A stretch of DNA of 36,906 nucleotides, taken from the NCBI GenBank assembly GCA_017432645.1, contig JAFRIU010000002.1, positions 1-36,906 on the forward strand. Reading direction: 5' to 3'. Shown in pieces: positions 16,147 to 25,361 of the stretch. Position numbers and translations under genes: made by a program. Numbering within the stretch: the first letter of the stretch is position 1; each line of letters begins with the position of its first letter. Source of the stretch: Bacilli bacterium. Its GTDB lineage: Bacteria; Bacillota_I; Bacilli_A; RF39; UBA660. Below the pieces are notes generated by a model. It ran no database searches. It was not told the DNA's origin and was given only the letters and a program-made list of their open reading frames with translations.

Positions 16147-16342
16147 CTTTTACAACTTCTGTTTTTCCTTTGTAGCTTCCACACTTAGGACAAACTCTAT
16201 GAGGTTTAATCATTTCTCCACAACTAGAACATTTTACCATTCCAGGTACTTCCATAGCGCTATGACTTCTTCTCATTCTTTTACTAGTCTTTGATACTTT
16301 ATGGAAAGGAACAGCAAATAACTGAATGTTTAACTTCATCAT
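16136..16342 (-). CDS. rpmF: 50S ribosomal protein L32 with an L27-like N-terminal extension
   Basis: L32 of the zinc-binding type: [12 protein letters not shown], then C38-x2-C41 and C51-x2-C54 (68 residues from the first ATG). Normal L32 starts (M)AVP-x-x-x-V-S-K-T. Here [10 protein letters not shown] is preceded by MMKLNIQLF, nearly identical to the L27 propeptide (KLNIQLF/A against KLDIQLF/A). Cleavage after Phe would recreate the canonical Ala-Val-Pro end. The extension is unlikely to be a false start: AGAGGAG lies 8 bp before the ATG-ATG pair at 16337-16342, and there is no other start before AVP. It follows yceD by 5 bp, as is usual, and ends at a terminator. Confidence 0.95.
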   Translation of the reverse strand: MMKLNIQLFAVPFHKVSKTSKRMRRSHSAMEVPGMVKCSSCGEMIKPHRVCPKCGSYKGKTEVVKEAE

Positions 16343-16347
16343 CAATA

Positions 16348-16827
16348 TCACTCCTCTTCAAAATCTTTTAATAAATCGAAAAATGGATTTTGACCGTTTT
16401 GTAACTCTTCTTCAGAAATTACTCTCCATCCATCCCCATGAAATTTACTGAGATCTCGAACCTTAGTAAACTGTAAGGGGATCTCCAGTACAATATTTTC
16501 CCATAAAAAGTCTAAAATATCAAGTGTATTTTCATTTTTTTCATGATTTTCAGGCAAAAAATCATCATATTGGATAATAAAAGGATAAGAAATTGGCTCC
16601 AACGAAATAGAATCTGGTAAAATCATTTCTCCTTTTATCGTCGCAATAACATAATCTTCTAATTCAAAATCGGAATTTTCTCTTCTTACCATTTTACCCT
16701 CTACAGTAACATCACGTAAAGAAAGAATCTCTGTAGACTGATAAAACTTAGAATCCAGAGTATATCTTCCACTAATATCTATTTCAGTAAGGAAGCCTGA
16801 ATGTAGTAAATCTAAAGATATCTTCAT
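16348..16827 (-). CDS. yceD: YceD/DUF177-family 23S rRNA accumulation protein
   Basis: The 159-residue acidic protein has the DUF177 features: an N-terminal beta region (G-R-Y-T-L), central VEGKMVRRE, and a C-terminal acidic helical tail with N-P-F-F-D-L-L-K-D, where the family has N-P-F-x-x-L. The usual C-x-x-C/R-C-L-E cysteines in the middle are missing. YceD sits directly before rpmF in most bacteria and affects 23S rRNA accumulation; this order is kept here. Confidence 0.82.
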   Translation of the reverse strand: MKISLDLLHSGFLTEIDISGRYTLDSKFYQSTEILSLRDVTVEGKMVRRENSDFELEDYVIATIKGEMILPDSISLEPISYPFIIQYDDFLPENHEKNENTLDILDFLWENIVLEIPLQFTKVRDLSKFHGDGWRVISEEELQNGQNPFFDLLKDFEEE

Positions 16828-16835
16828 ACATACTC

Positions 16836-17396
16836 CTAAGAAATAGGCTCCTCTACTACCCGAATAATGCCACGATAATACATACTAGAACCTGATGGTA
16901 AAACAGTATCTTGACGAATCCAAATACGAATAGAAAGAGTTTTAGACTCTAATGCATTTAATGTATCCTCTAACAAAATACCATCTTCTAATTCAGATAG
17001 ACTATAAATTTTATTAGAAGCTTTTCCTGCTTTAATAGAAATACGAATTTCTTCTTTAGGAATCTGTTCTTCTTCCTCTATTTCTAACATAGAAGAAATA
17101 TCATCTACTATCTGAATCTGATAAGAAACCTTTTCTGTTAAATTATTTTTAAGAGTAATTAAAGAAGCAGAAGAAGACAATCCAACAGAATCCGTAACAG
17201 GAATAACTCTAGAAATAGATAATTGATCTCCTGACTTTTCATGATAAGTTACATCTAAGGATTCTGAATTAAAAGAAGTACTTCGAACATCCTGAAATTT
17301 ATGATAAATAGAATAAGTAGAAAAAATGGCAATTAATAAAATAATAGAAACAAATATTCCATTTTTTATCCATTCTCTCTTTTGACTATAGTACAT
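16836..17396 (-). CDS. Membrane-anchored extracytoplasmic protein, unknown function
   Basis: The 186-residue protein has a short basic N-terminus (YYSQKREWIK), one membrane segment (about 12-30) and a beta-rich outer domain with many Ser and Thr residues. The pattern in the second half (YSLSELEDGILLEDTL, then SIRIWIRQD) loosely recalls TasA/camelysin-like beta-sandwich proteins, but this is weak. Ribosome site AGAGGTG. It follows the MYG1-like gene by 13 bp and precedes yceD by 8 bp, so it is probably in the same operon. No function can be assigned. Confidence 0.75.
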   Translation of the reverse strand: MYYSQKREWIKNGIFVSIILLIAIFSTYSIYHKFQDVRSTSFNSESLDVTYHEKSGDQLSISRVIPVTDSVGLSSSASLITLKNNLTEKVSYQIQIVDDISSMLEIEEEEQIPKEEIRISIKAGKASNKIYSLSELEDGILLEDTLNALESKTLSIRIWIRQDTVLPSGSSMYYRGIIRVVEEPIS

Positions 17397-17409
17397 ATAA
17401 ACACCTCTT

Positions 17410-18315
17410 TTAAGAACATAATAAATTCAAAACTTGATAAACAGCTTCTTCCGTATCACAAGTAACAATAAAACGTCCTGTATGACAAAAACGTAAACCA
17501 GGAATATGAGAAATTTGTTCCAACTCATCATTTTGCAAACCAGCCCATTCTTCTGGAAAAAGAATACGAGCTGTTTTATCTTCAATACTCTTAGGAATAG
17601 TCTTAATCGCATACCCTCCACGATTAGAAGGAAAGGCAACAAACAATAAAGAATTAGCCTGAGGATTAGAAAGAACAGCATCCTCATATGGTAAATACTC
17701 ATCCAAAAATAAATACTTACAATTAGGATCATTCTTTTCAACAAGATCATGAACTTTATGCTCAGCAATCAATTTACCATTCATATAATAAATTTCTTCT
17801 TCCCATATCATTTTGGCTAAAGAAACAGCTTTTATAAACTGATCAGACTCATTTTCATCCGAATCAAAACTAGGATTAAAAATTTTAATAATATTAGGAA
17901 GGGTCTTTACTCTATAAGGACACTCCACTTTAGGAAATACACCATTATCATCTCCATCAATTCCTTCAACTAAATCTTTATCAATAGCTTGATGAAGCTC
18001 ATCCACATTTGAAAAATCCCATTTCTTTAAAAACTCTTTTCCAAAAGTCTTCCATAAAAGTCCAACGGAACTATACAAAAGATTATTTTCTCTTCTTAAA
18101 GCATCCTTTTGATGATGATCATATTTTCCACGACCAATATCATAGATAAAAACATCCTCTTTCAAGGCAGATGGGTCAACAGCAGTAGTACGAAAAACGC
18201 GCACTTCTCCTAGATAAAGTTCCAAAAAAGCAGTTGCGAAGACTTCATCTGCGTGCATGGTTCCACTATGAGTAATACAATTAGCTTCTTTTTTATTTTG
18301 TACAACCTTTATCAT
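17410..18315 (-). CDS. MYG1/UPF0160-family DHH-like hydrolase
   Basis: The 301-residue protein matches the MYG1 family, relatives of DHH phosphoesterases: ITHSGTMHADEVFATA (H16, H21, D23), YDIGRGKYDHHQ (metal-binding D-H-H), and the C-terminal FCHTGRFIVTC. Eukaryotic MYG1 is a 3'-5' RNA exonuclease; the bacterial proteins are less studied but keep the metal ligands. It starts 12 bp after the YugP-like gene, in the same run of minus-strand genes. Confidence 0.85.
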   Translation of the reverse strand: MIKVVQNKKEANCITHSGTMHADEVFATAFLELYLGEVRVFRTTAVDPSALKEDVFIYDIGRGKYDHHQKDALRRENNLLYSSVGLLWKTFGKEFLKKWDFSNVDELHQAIDKDLVEGIDGDDNGVFPKVECPYRVKTLPNIIKIFNPSFDSDENESDQFIKAVSLAKMIWEEEIYYMNGKLIAEHKVHDLVEKNDPNCKYLFLDEYLPYEDAVLSNPQANSLLFVAFPSNRGGYAIKTIPKSIEDKTARILFPEEWAGLQNDELEQISHIPGLRFCHTGRFIVTCDTEEAVYQVLNLLCS

Positions 18316-18327
18316 ATAATCCTCTTT

Positions 18328-18993
18328 CTAATCATTTCTTCTAGCAATCATAAGTAATCTTAAAACTTCCAAAATAGCTGTTGCGACAGCGGCAACATAA
18401 GTAAAAGCTGCTGCTGTAAGCATCTTCTTACAGTTTTGATGTTCTTCCTTCTCAACCATTTTTAAATCACTAATTTGATTCAAAGCACGACGAGAAGCAT
18501 CAAACTCAACTGGAAGCGTAACAATTTGAAATAACAATATGACAGCTTCCAATAAGATTCCAATCCAAAAAAGCTTCATAAGAGACATGACAACACTGAT
18601 TAAGATAATAAAATATCCTGCACGAGACGCAAAATTAACAAGAGGAACCATACTGCGTCGAATCCTTAAAAATGCAAAACCATCTTTATCTTGCAAAGCA
18701 TGACCACATTCGTGAGAAGCAACAGAAATAGAAGCCAAAGAAGTATTCTCATAAATATCTTCTGAAAGACATACTTTCTTATTAGCTGGATCATAATGAT
18801 CACTAAGTTCTCCTGCAACTTTCTCAATTTGAACACTTTGTAAACCATTCGTATCTAATATTCTTCTAGCAACTTCATATCCAGATAAACTAGACTTAGA
18901 AGCAATCTTTTTTGTCTTCTGATAAGTATTAGAAATATAAGCCTGAGAGGCCAACGTTATCGCAATTGTTATGAAAAAAATAAGATTATACAT
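18328..18993 (-). CDS. YugP-family membrane zinc metallopeptidase
   Basis: The 221-residue membrane protein has an N-terminal helix (2-20), the zinc-protease motif H94-E-C-G-H98 in ASHECGHALQ, and two or three C-terminal hydrophobic helices (about 120-165 and 195-215), the layout of the YugP (peptidase_Mx2/DUF2227-like) family. Substrates are unknown. The start has AAGGGTG upstream. A possible extended -10 (TGATATACT) in the gap before it suggests a secondary promoter. Confidence 0.88.
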   Translation of the reverse strand: MYNLIFFITIAITLASQAYISNTYQKTKKIASKSSLSGYEVARRILDTNGLQSVQIEKVAGELSDHYDPANKKVCLSEDIYENTSLASISVASHECGHALQDKDGFAFLRIRRSMVPLVNFASRAGYFIILISVVMSLMKLFWIGILLEAVILLFQIVTLPVEFDASRRALNQISDLKMVEKEEHQNCKKMLTAAAFTYVAAVATAILEVLRLLMIARRND

Positions 18994-19042
18994 ATTATCA
19001 CCCTTTTATATAAACCTTTCTTTAAACAGTATATCACATTTT

Positions 19043-20638
19043 TTAGATCTTGGAATCCGGAAATGGTCGATACTTTTTCGCAATCCACTCAGCTACCCTC
19101 ATTCCATCCATGGCTGCAGTAGTGATACCACCTGCATAACCAGCACCTTCTCCACAAGGATAAATTCCTAAAATATTAGAAAGACCTTCCTCATTTCTCA
19201 CAATTTGGATAGGAGAACTAGTACGAGATTCTACACCAAGTAAAATAGCATCTTCCCGGTCAAAACCATGAATTTTCTTTCCGAAAGCAGGAATAGCTTC
19301 CTTCAAAGAAACCAAAATATCAGAAGAAAACAAAGAGTTTAAATCAGCAAATGAATAATCCCCCATCGTATTAGGAACAACCTCTCCTAATTTTTCAGAA
19401 ACTCTTTTCTGTACAAAATCTCCATACAACTGAACAGGAATCAACCCATGTCCCAATTGATAGGCTTTCTCCTCTAATCTCCTTTGAAACTCCATTCCAG
19501 CAAAAAGATCTTCTCCATAATCTTTCTCAGAAACGGTAACAACAACAGCACTATTTGCATTTTCTCCATCACGAAGATAATTACTCATTCCATTGACAGC
19601 TAATCTAACCTCTTCAGAAGAAGCATTCACAACATATCCACCAGGACACATACAAAACGTATAGACTCCTCTTCCATTACTACTTTGATGAGTTAATTTA
19701 TAATTAGCAGGAGGTAAGTACTTAGAAAAAGCCCCATATTGACTCTCATTAATCATCTTTTGAGGGTGTTCCATACGTAGACCTACAGCAAAATTCTTTG
19801 GCCTCATCATAAGATTTTTCTCTTTTAACATAGTAAAAGTATCTCGAGCGGAATGTCCTATCGCCAAAACAAGTATAGAACATGGAATCCTCTCTTCTTC
19901 ATTTACAATAACACCTGTTATTTTTCCTTTCTCAATAACAAGATTAGAAACCAAAGAAGAATAATGAATCTCTCCTCCCCAAGAAAGAATCTTCTCTCTC
20001 ATAGAAACCATAACTTTTCTTAAAATATCCGTTCCAATATGAGGCTTAGAAAGATACATAATTTCAGGAGGTGCTCCATTTTCTACCAAGATTTCAAAAA
20101 CTTTTTTACCACGAAATTCTTTATCTTTAACTAAAGTGTTTAACTTACCATCAGAAAAAGTACCTGCTCCACCTTCACCAAACTGAATATTAGAATAAAC
20201 ATTCAATTGATTAGTTTTGAAAAACTCTTCTACTGTTTTTACACGGTCTTCTATCTTTTCTCCTCGTTCTAAAACAATGGGACGATATCCAGCTTCGGCA
20301 AGCAAATAAGCACAAAAAATGCCAGCTGGTCCACTACCTACAATAACAATAGGCTCCACTAAATCCTCCTGACCGGAAACAGAAAACGTATACTCTTCTT
20401 TTGGAGTAACCATCAAATCAGAATGTCTCTTCAAAACTCTTTTTTCATTCAAGAAAGATACATCAACTTCATAGATCCAAAGAATATGATTTTTATCACG
20501 AGCATCAAGTGACTTTTTTACAATTTTATAATCTAAAATAGAAGAAGCTGGAAGAGAGACTTTTTTGGCAATTTTTTCTAATAATACACTCTCATGATCT
20601 TCTAAAATAGATACTTTAACTTCTCTAATTCGAATCAT
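19043..20638 (-). CDS. FAD-dependent dehydrogenase (COG2509 family)
   Basis: The 531-residue flavoprotein has an N-terminal ferredoxin-like domain (about 1-85), then the FAD-binding motif VIVGSGPAGIFCAYLLAEAG and E-R-G at the end of the second strand. Family-type segments are FGEGGAGTFSDGKLNT, LAIGHSARDTF, and the C-terminal YPCGEGAGYAGGITTAAMDG, which closes the FAD site. The family is widespread in Firmicutes and its substrate is not established. It overlaps the end of the upstream flavoprotein gene by 14 bp, so the two are translationally coupled. Confidence 0.9.
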   Translation of the reverse strand: MIRIREVKVSILEDHESVLLEKIAKKVSLPASSILDYKIVKKSLDARDKNHILWIYEVDVSFLNEKRVLKRHSDLMVTPKEEYTFSVSGQEDLVEPIVIVGSGPAGIFCAYLLAEAGYRPIVLERGEKIEDRVKTVEEFFKTNQLNVYSNIQFGEGGAGTFSDGKLNTLVKDKEFRGKKVFEILVENGAPPEIMYLSKPHIGTDILRKVMVSMREKILSWGGEIHYSSLVSNLVIEKGKITGVIVNEEERIPCSILVLAIGHSARDTFTMLKEKNLMMRPKNFAVGLRMEHPQKMINESQYGAFSKYLPPANYKLTHQSSNGRGVYTFCMCPGGYVVNASSEEVRLAVNGMSNYLRDGENANSAVVVTVSEKDYGEDLFAGMEFQRRLEEKAYQLGHGLIPVQLYGDFVQKRVSEKLGEVVPNTMGDYSFADLNSLFSSDILVSLKEAIPAFGKKIHGFDREDAILLGVESRTSSPIQIVRNEEGLSNILGIYPCGEGAGYAGGITTAAMDGMRVAEWIAKKYRPFPDSKI

Positions 20639-21851
20639 GTTCTTCTCCTATTCTTTTTCCAGCTAATAATCCACTAATCCAACAAGTAGTCAAGTTATAT
20701 CCACCACAATTACCATTGATATCTAAAAGTTCACCAACAATATATAAATCTTTTATCTTAAGAGATTCCATAGTAGATAAAGAAACCTCATCAAGAGAAA
20801 CTCCCCCATTACAAACTTGGCAAGAATCAAAATCCTTCGTACCAATAATAGGAACAGAAAAATTCTCTAAGTTTTGACATAATACTCTCTTCTCTTCCTT
20901 AGAAAGATTAGAATACAAAGAAGAACAAGATAATGAACTCTTCTCTAGGATAACAGAAACCAGCTTAAAATTTAAAAATCCTTCTAATAAATCTTGTATA
21001 TTCTTATTAGAATGCTCCCTAGAATATTGGTCAAACCAAGAAGAAAAATCTTTTGCAAAAGGAACAAAATTAATTTGAATGACTTCCTTCTTACCATCTA
21101 GTAATCCTCTAGATACCTCGTGGCTAAGATCAAACACACAAATTCCACTTAAACCATAATCTGTTAATTGAATTTCTCCATAAGATTCAGAAATCTCTTT
21201 TCCGTCTTCCAAAAGTTTTAAAGATACCTCACTTCGAACTCCATCCCACTTTTTAAAGTAATCTCCTTCTCCTATCAACTGCACAAGTGCAGGAACAGGA
21301 GGAACAAGGGTATGACCCAACTCTTTTAAAAAGGAATATCCCATTCCATCACTTCCAGTTTTTGGACATGCTTTAGAACCACATGCTAAAACTAAAACAT
21401 CACATAAAATTTCTTCCTCATCACAAATAACAGAAAAACCATTTTCTTTTTTATGAATTTCTGTCACTAAACAATTATTAATTACTTCTACTCCGCAAGC
21501 CTTACTTGCTTCTTCTAATGCATTTTTAACAGTAGACGCTTGCATAGAAAATGGATAATAACAACCATTCTTCACTTTAGGAACAATTCCTAAAAAACGA
21601 AAGAAATTCTTAACCTCTAAAAGATTCTTTTCTGTAATAAACTCTCCTACTTTCTCGATATTAGCACTATGATAATTTGAAATAGAATAAGTTTCATTGA
21701 AATAATTACATTTACCATTTCCCGTCATTAATAACTTCTTCAAAGAAGAAGAATTTCTCTCTAAAATCTTAACTTCTGTATTTTTATTCTTAGCCAAAAT
21801 AGCCGTTGTAAACCCGCTAGGTCCTCCACCAATAATCAAAACCCTTTTCAT
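20625..21851 (-). CDS. HI0933/YhiN/BaiN-like flavoprotein
   Basis: The 408-residue protein belongs to the HI0933-type NAD(P)/FAD oxidoreductases, which include BaiN. Motifs: N-terminal VLIIGGGPSGFTTAI, the family signature TGNGKCNYFNE, a middle substrate-domain insertion, CNGGVSLDEV, and the C-terminal GELLDINGNCGGYNLTTCWISG. The reaction is unassigned; some members reduce bile-acid intermediates, but the surroundings here give no such hint. The ATG at 21849-21851 is used because GGAGGGTG sits 3-10 bp upstream; an in-frame TTG four codons earlier overlaps that ribosome site. First gene of the run that includes the COG2509 gene. Confidence 0.9.
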   Translation of the reverse strand: MKRVLIIGGGPSGFTTAILAKNKNTEVKILERNSSSLKKLLMTGNGKCNYFNETYSISNYHSANIEKVGEFITEKNLLEVKNFFRFLGIVPKVKNGCYYPFSMQASTVKNALEEASKACGVEVINNCLVTEIHKKENGFSVICDEEEILCDVLVLACGSKACPKTGSDGMGYSFLKELGHTLVPPVPALVQLIGEGDYFKKWDGVRSEVSLKLLEDGKEISESYGEIQLTDYGLSGICVFDLSHEVSRGLLDGKKEVIQINFVPFAKDFSSWFDQYSREHSNKNIQDLLEGFLNFKLVSVILEKSSLSCSSLYSNLSKEEKRVLCQNLENFSVPIIGTKDFDSCQVCNGGVSLDEVSLSTMESLKIKDLYIVGELLDINGNCGGYNLTTCWISGLLAGKRIGEEHDSN

Positions 21852-21871
21852 AGCACCCTCCAATGTAGTTC

Positions 21872-21900
21872 ATTATAACACTTCCACCTTTCAATGTAAA
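21872..21900 (-). promoter_or_regulatory. Promoter of the flavoprotein operon
   Basis: Minus-strand TTTACA (21895-21900), 17-bp spacer ending in TGT, TATAAT (21872-21877). Near-consensus with an extended -10. Confidence 0.8.
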
Positions 21901-21963
21901 TGTAAACAAAAATAACCTCTACTAAAAATAAGAAAAATATACTATACTAAAATAGGTGATAAA

Positions 21964-23607
21964 ATGAAAAAGAGAAGAAAGCTAAAGAAAAAAGTATATC
22001 TTTCTATGCTAATCTGTCTAATAGGAATGATTGGAACAGGAATCCTTTATAAAGTTCTAGATAATAGAAACAATAATTTAATAAAAAAGAAATATCATTC
22101 CTATGTAATAACACTAAGAGAAGCAACTTTATACAATGAAAAAAAGAAAAAAATAGGAACGATTTCAAAAGATTATATATTAGAACTAGAAAATAATACC
22201 ATTCATTCTCTAAAAAATATCTACTTTCAAATTAAAAACACGAATTACTATATTAATTATCAAGATATTAAAAATGGAAAAGAAAGAAAAACAGATGATA
22301 CCAAAGAATATGAATTACCAGCTAATCAAAATTTAACATCAAAAAAAGAAATCACATTTTATCAAGAAGATCAAAAAGTTCTGACTCTCTCTTCCAACAT
22401 CACATTGCCACTTGCTTATGAAACAGAAGAGGAATATTTTGTATATTTTCAAAATCAATTATTAAAAACTAAAAAAAATAACAACATAAAAATTACTAAA
22501 AATCAAAAAGATAAAACAAAAGAAGCAGAAAAAATCAGTATTCTCTATTATGAAAGTATCTCTCCAAGTTGTGAAGATGACAATTGCACAACAGAAGAAA
22601 ATTTTAAAAATCAAATCATAAAACTAATAGAAAATGGCTATTACACAATAGACAAAAATGATTTAGAAAAATTCTTAAATCATTCTATCCGTCTAAAAGA
22701 AAAAGCAATCCTTTTAACAACATCCAATCCGGTAGATTCCTTAAAAGAATTTATAAATGAAAAAAAGATTCATATAGAAAATATAGAAGAAGAAATGACT
22801 CTTCAGTATATGTCCGTAAATAAACCTGTTACGAAAGAAACAAAAAAAGATTTTGTTAATCGCTACCAAGTAAAACAAGATACAAAAACAGAAGAAATAT
22901 TAAAAATGGCAGAAGGAGAAGAAGTAAACATCTCTACCAATCAAAATCAAGCTATCTCTGTTTTAAACTATCATTTCTTTTACAATAAAGCTGGTGGAGA
23001 AATTTGTGGTGAAAGCATCTGCCTAGATACTGAAAAATTTAGAGAACACTTAGACTATCTTAAAGAAAATCACTATAAAACTCTAACAATGGATGAATTT
23101 AAAAGGTGGATGTATGGGGAAATAGAGTTGCCTACCAAATCTGTCTTAATCACAGTTGATGATGGTGCAATGGGTACAGGAAAAGATAATGGTAATAAAC
23201 TAATTCCTCTCTTAGAAGAATATAACATGCACGCTACTCTATTTTTAATTGCTGGATGGTGGGACATTGAAAACTACCGTTCTCCTAATCTAGATATTCA
23301 ATCCCATACTTATGACATGCACTTATATGGAGATTGTGGAAGAGGACAAATCAATTGTGCAACCTATGATGAAGCAAAAATAGATCTAGAAAAGTCTCTC
23401 GCTATCATTCAAAACGATGACTCTTTCTGCTTCCCATTCTATATGTATAGTGACACCTCGCTAAAAGCAGTAAAAGATGCTGGTTTCAAATTAGCCTTTG
23501 TTGGAGGATTAAAAAAAGCAACTAGAAACAATAATAAATACTTAATTCCAAGATATCCGATTCATAGTGATATCACACTAGAAAGATTTATAGAAATGGT
23601 AAGTTAA
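21964..23607 (+). CDS. Membrane-anchored polysaccharide deacetylase with a decayed second domain
   Basis: The 547-residue protein has a basic N-terminus and one membrane anchor (11-31), a beta-rich region (about 44-160), and two related domains. The C-terminal one (about 331-547) is a NodB/CE4 deacetylase with metal ligand D400 in TVDDG, the H448-x4-H453 motif, and FCFPFYMYSD. The earlier one (about 191-254) aligns with its N-terminal part (ISILYYES with ISVLNYHF; IENGYYTIDKNDLEKF with KENHYKTLTMDEFKRW) but reads TTSN where the active copy has TVDD, so it cannot bind metal in the usual way. CE4 enzymes remove acetyl groups from peptidoglycan or surface glycans; the anchor places it outside the membrane. 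It lies alone on the plus strand between two minus-strand operons. Ribosome site AGGTGA. Confidence 0.87.
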   Translation: MKKRRKLKKKVYLSMLICLIGMIGTGILYKVLDNRNNNLIKKKYHSYVITLREATLYNEKKKKIGTISKDYILELENNTIHSLKNIYFQIKNTNYYINYQDIKNGKERKTDDTKEYELPANQNLTSKKEITFYQEDQKVLTLSSNITLPLAYETEEEYFVYFQNQLLKTKKNNNIKITKNQKDKTKEAEKISILYYESISPSCEDDNCTTEENFKNQIIKLIENGYYTIDKNDLEKFLNHSIRLKEKAILLTTSNPVDSLKEFINEKKIHIENIEEEMTLQYMSVNKPVTKETKKDFVNRYQVKQDTKTEEILKMAEGEEVNISTNQNQAISVLNYHFFYNKAGGEICGESICLDTEKFREHLDYLKENHYKTLTMDEFKRWMYGEIELPTKSVLITVDDGAMGTGKDNGNKLIPLLEEYNMHATLFLIAGWWDIENYRSPNLDIQSHTYDMHLYGDCGRGQINCATYDEAKIDLEKSLAIIQNDDSFCFPFYMYSDTSLKAVKDAGFKLAFVGGLKKATRNNNKYLIPRYPIHSDITLERFIEMVS

Positions 23608-23670
23608 AAAAAGATTCTAAATTTTGAAGTGAACCCCAAATAGTTCACTTCAATTTATAGAATCTTTTTT
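23608..23670. terminator. Bidirectional terminator between the deacetylase gene and gltX
   Basis: Nested inverted repeats: inner GAAGTGAAC/GTTCACTTC (23626-23634 and 23643-23651), outer AAAGATTCTA/TAGAATCTTT, with A-rich and T-rich flanks on the two sides. It can end both converging genes. Confidence 0.85.
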
Positions 23671-25322
23671 TATCTATTCTGATAGAACTCTATTCTCTTT
23701 AGAACCTTATCTTTACCAAGTATCTTCATGATGCTAAATAAATCAGGAGACTTTAATCTTCCAGTAATCATAACCCTTAGAGCTTCACAAACATCTCCTA
23801 CATGTCCTTTATAAGAATCTGGATCATTCTTATAATCCTTAGGACTAGCAGCATATCCATTTTTAAGTGCAAATTCTTTTACAGTATTGAACCATGTCTC
23901 ATTATCTACATCTAAATTTAAATAATGTTCTACATAATCAAATATTAAATCAACATCATATTCTTTTTCACTTTCATTCTTAGCATAATGTTCTTTTTCA
24001 AATAAAGAATCAATAGCATAACTAAACTCTTCTTTTACTTCACTATATTTAGAAATATCTTTTCTAGGTCTTGGACCATCTTTTTCAATACTTAAGAATT
24101 GAATCATCGCCTCTTTATTTCCTAATAATAATTCAGCATATTCCGAGTCATGTTTTAAAGCCCAAGATAAAGTTTCTTCATAAACCTCTTCTCCACTTTT
24201 TCTAGAAAAATAGGTCTTACATAAGTTCGTTAATTTTGCCTCATCAAAAGAAGTTCCTCCAACTGCTTGCTTATCAAAGGAAAAGGTAAAATCAAAAATA
24301 GTCTTATCTGGATTATTTAAATACCACTCTTCAAAATTAGTATTCGTAATTGTTGCAAGATATAAATGTAGTGCTTCTATTGGAATACCATTTTCATCAT
24401 AATAAGCAACTCCAAACCACGGATCTTTTCTTTTACTAATTTTACGAATGTTTCCTGTTTCTTGATCCTTAATCGTAATAGGAGCAATATGAACATATTG
24501 AACAGGTTGAAAACCTAATAATTCAAATAATTGAATATGTAAAGGTAAACTACTAACCCACTCATCTCCACGAATAACATGAGTCGTATGCATCAAATGA
24601 TCATCAATAGCATGGGCAAGATGATAAGTTGGAGTTCCATCTTTTTTTAATAAGACAGTATCTACATTATGCTCAGGGAACTTCATTTTCCCTTTAATAC
24701 AATCGATAACTTCTATTTCTTTATTTCCATCTCCAGGAGATTTTAAACGAATAACATATTCTTCATGATTAGCTAATTTTTCTTTTACTTCTTCTAAAGA
24801 TAAATCGCGATCTACTGCATAAACTCCATAGATTCCTATCTTAGTCTTATTGATTTCCTGTTCTTCACGAATTGCTTCAATTTCTTCTTCTGTCATAAAG
24901 CATGGATAAGCATATCCTTGAACGATTAAATCTTTAACATAGGTCTGATAAATCTCTGTTCTTTCGCTTTGAATATAAGGAGCATAATCTCCTCCAAAAG
25001 AATATCCTTCATTTGGTAAAATATCAAAATCATGCAAAACTCCAGTGATATTTTCAATACCACCTTCAATCATTCTTTTTTGATCAGTATCTTCGATTCG
25101 TAAAAAGAAACTTCCACCACTTTGTCTAGCATAAACCATATCAGCAAAAGCACTTAAAAGATTTCCTAAATGAACATTTCCTGTAGGAGATGGAGCATAA
25201 CGAGTAACCATTGCTCCTTCTTTTAAATTTCTTTCTGGATAAAGCTTCTCATAATAATCACGATCATGTTCTAAATTAGGGAATAATAAATCAGCTAATT
25301 CCACTCTTTCTTCTTTTGTCAT
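23670..25322 (-). CDS. gltX: Glutamyl-tRNA synthetase
   Basis: Class I synthetase of 550 residues. HIGH-type motif APSPTGNVHLGN (about 43-54), KMSKS-type motif KISKRKDPW, and the catalytic-domain segment RIEDTDQKR. It has an N-terminal extension of about 38 residues before the Rossmann fold and a long charged insertion in the anticodon half, marking a divergent Firmicutes-type GluRS. The ATG at 25320-25322 with AGAGGTG upstream is chosen over a start eight codons earlier. No T-box lies upstream. A tRNA-Gln gene with a U1-A72 pair lies about 1 kb upstream, consistent with the indirect Glu-tRNA-Gln/GatCAB route, though neither glnS nor gatCAB is in view. Confidence 0.94.
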   Translation of the reverse strand: MTKEERVELADLLFPNLEHDRDYYEKLYPERNLKEGAMVTRYAPSPTGNVHLGNLLSAFADMVYARQSGGSFFLRIEDTDQKRMIEGGIENITGVLHDFDILPNEGYSFGGDYAPYIQSERTEIYQTYVKDLIVQGYAYPCFMTEEEIEAIREEQEINKTKIGIYGVYAVDRDLSLEEVKEKLANHEEYVIRLKSPGDGNKEIEVIDCIKGKMKFPEHNVDTVLLKKDGTPTYHLAHAIDDHLMHTTHVIRGDEWVSSLPLHIQLFELLGFQPVQYVHIAPITIKDQETGNIRKISKRKDPWFGVAYYDENGIPIEALHLYLATITNTNFEEWYLNNPDKTIFDFTFSFDKQAVGGTSFDEAKLTNLCKTYFSRKSGEEVYEETLSWALKHDSEYAELLLGNKEAMIQFLSIEKDGPRPRKDISKYSEVKEEFSYAIDSLFEKEHYAKNESEKEYDVDLIFDYVEHYLNLDVDNETWFNTVKEFALKNGYAASPKDYKNDPDSYKGHVGDVCEALRVMITGRLKSPDLFSIMKILGKDKVLKRIEFYQNR

Positions 25323-25361
25323 AACACACCTCTTTTTTACTAACAATATGATACACTAAAA

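Noticed and set aside
23608-23670. Long nested inverted repeat as a small structured RNA
   Set aside because: It lies between converging genes with A and T runs on either side, as expected for a bidirectional terminator; no promoter precedes it.
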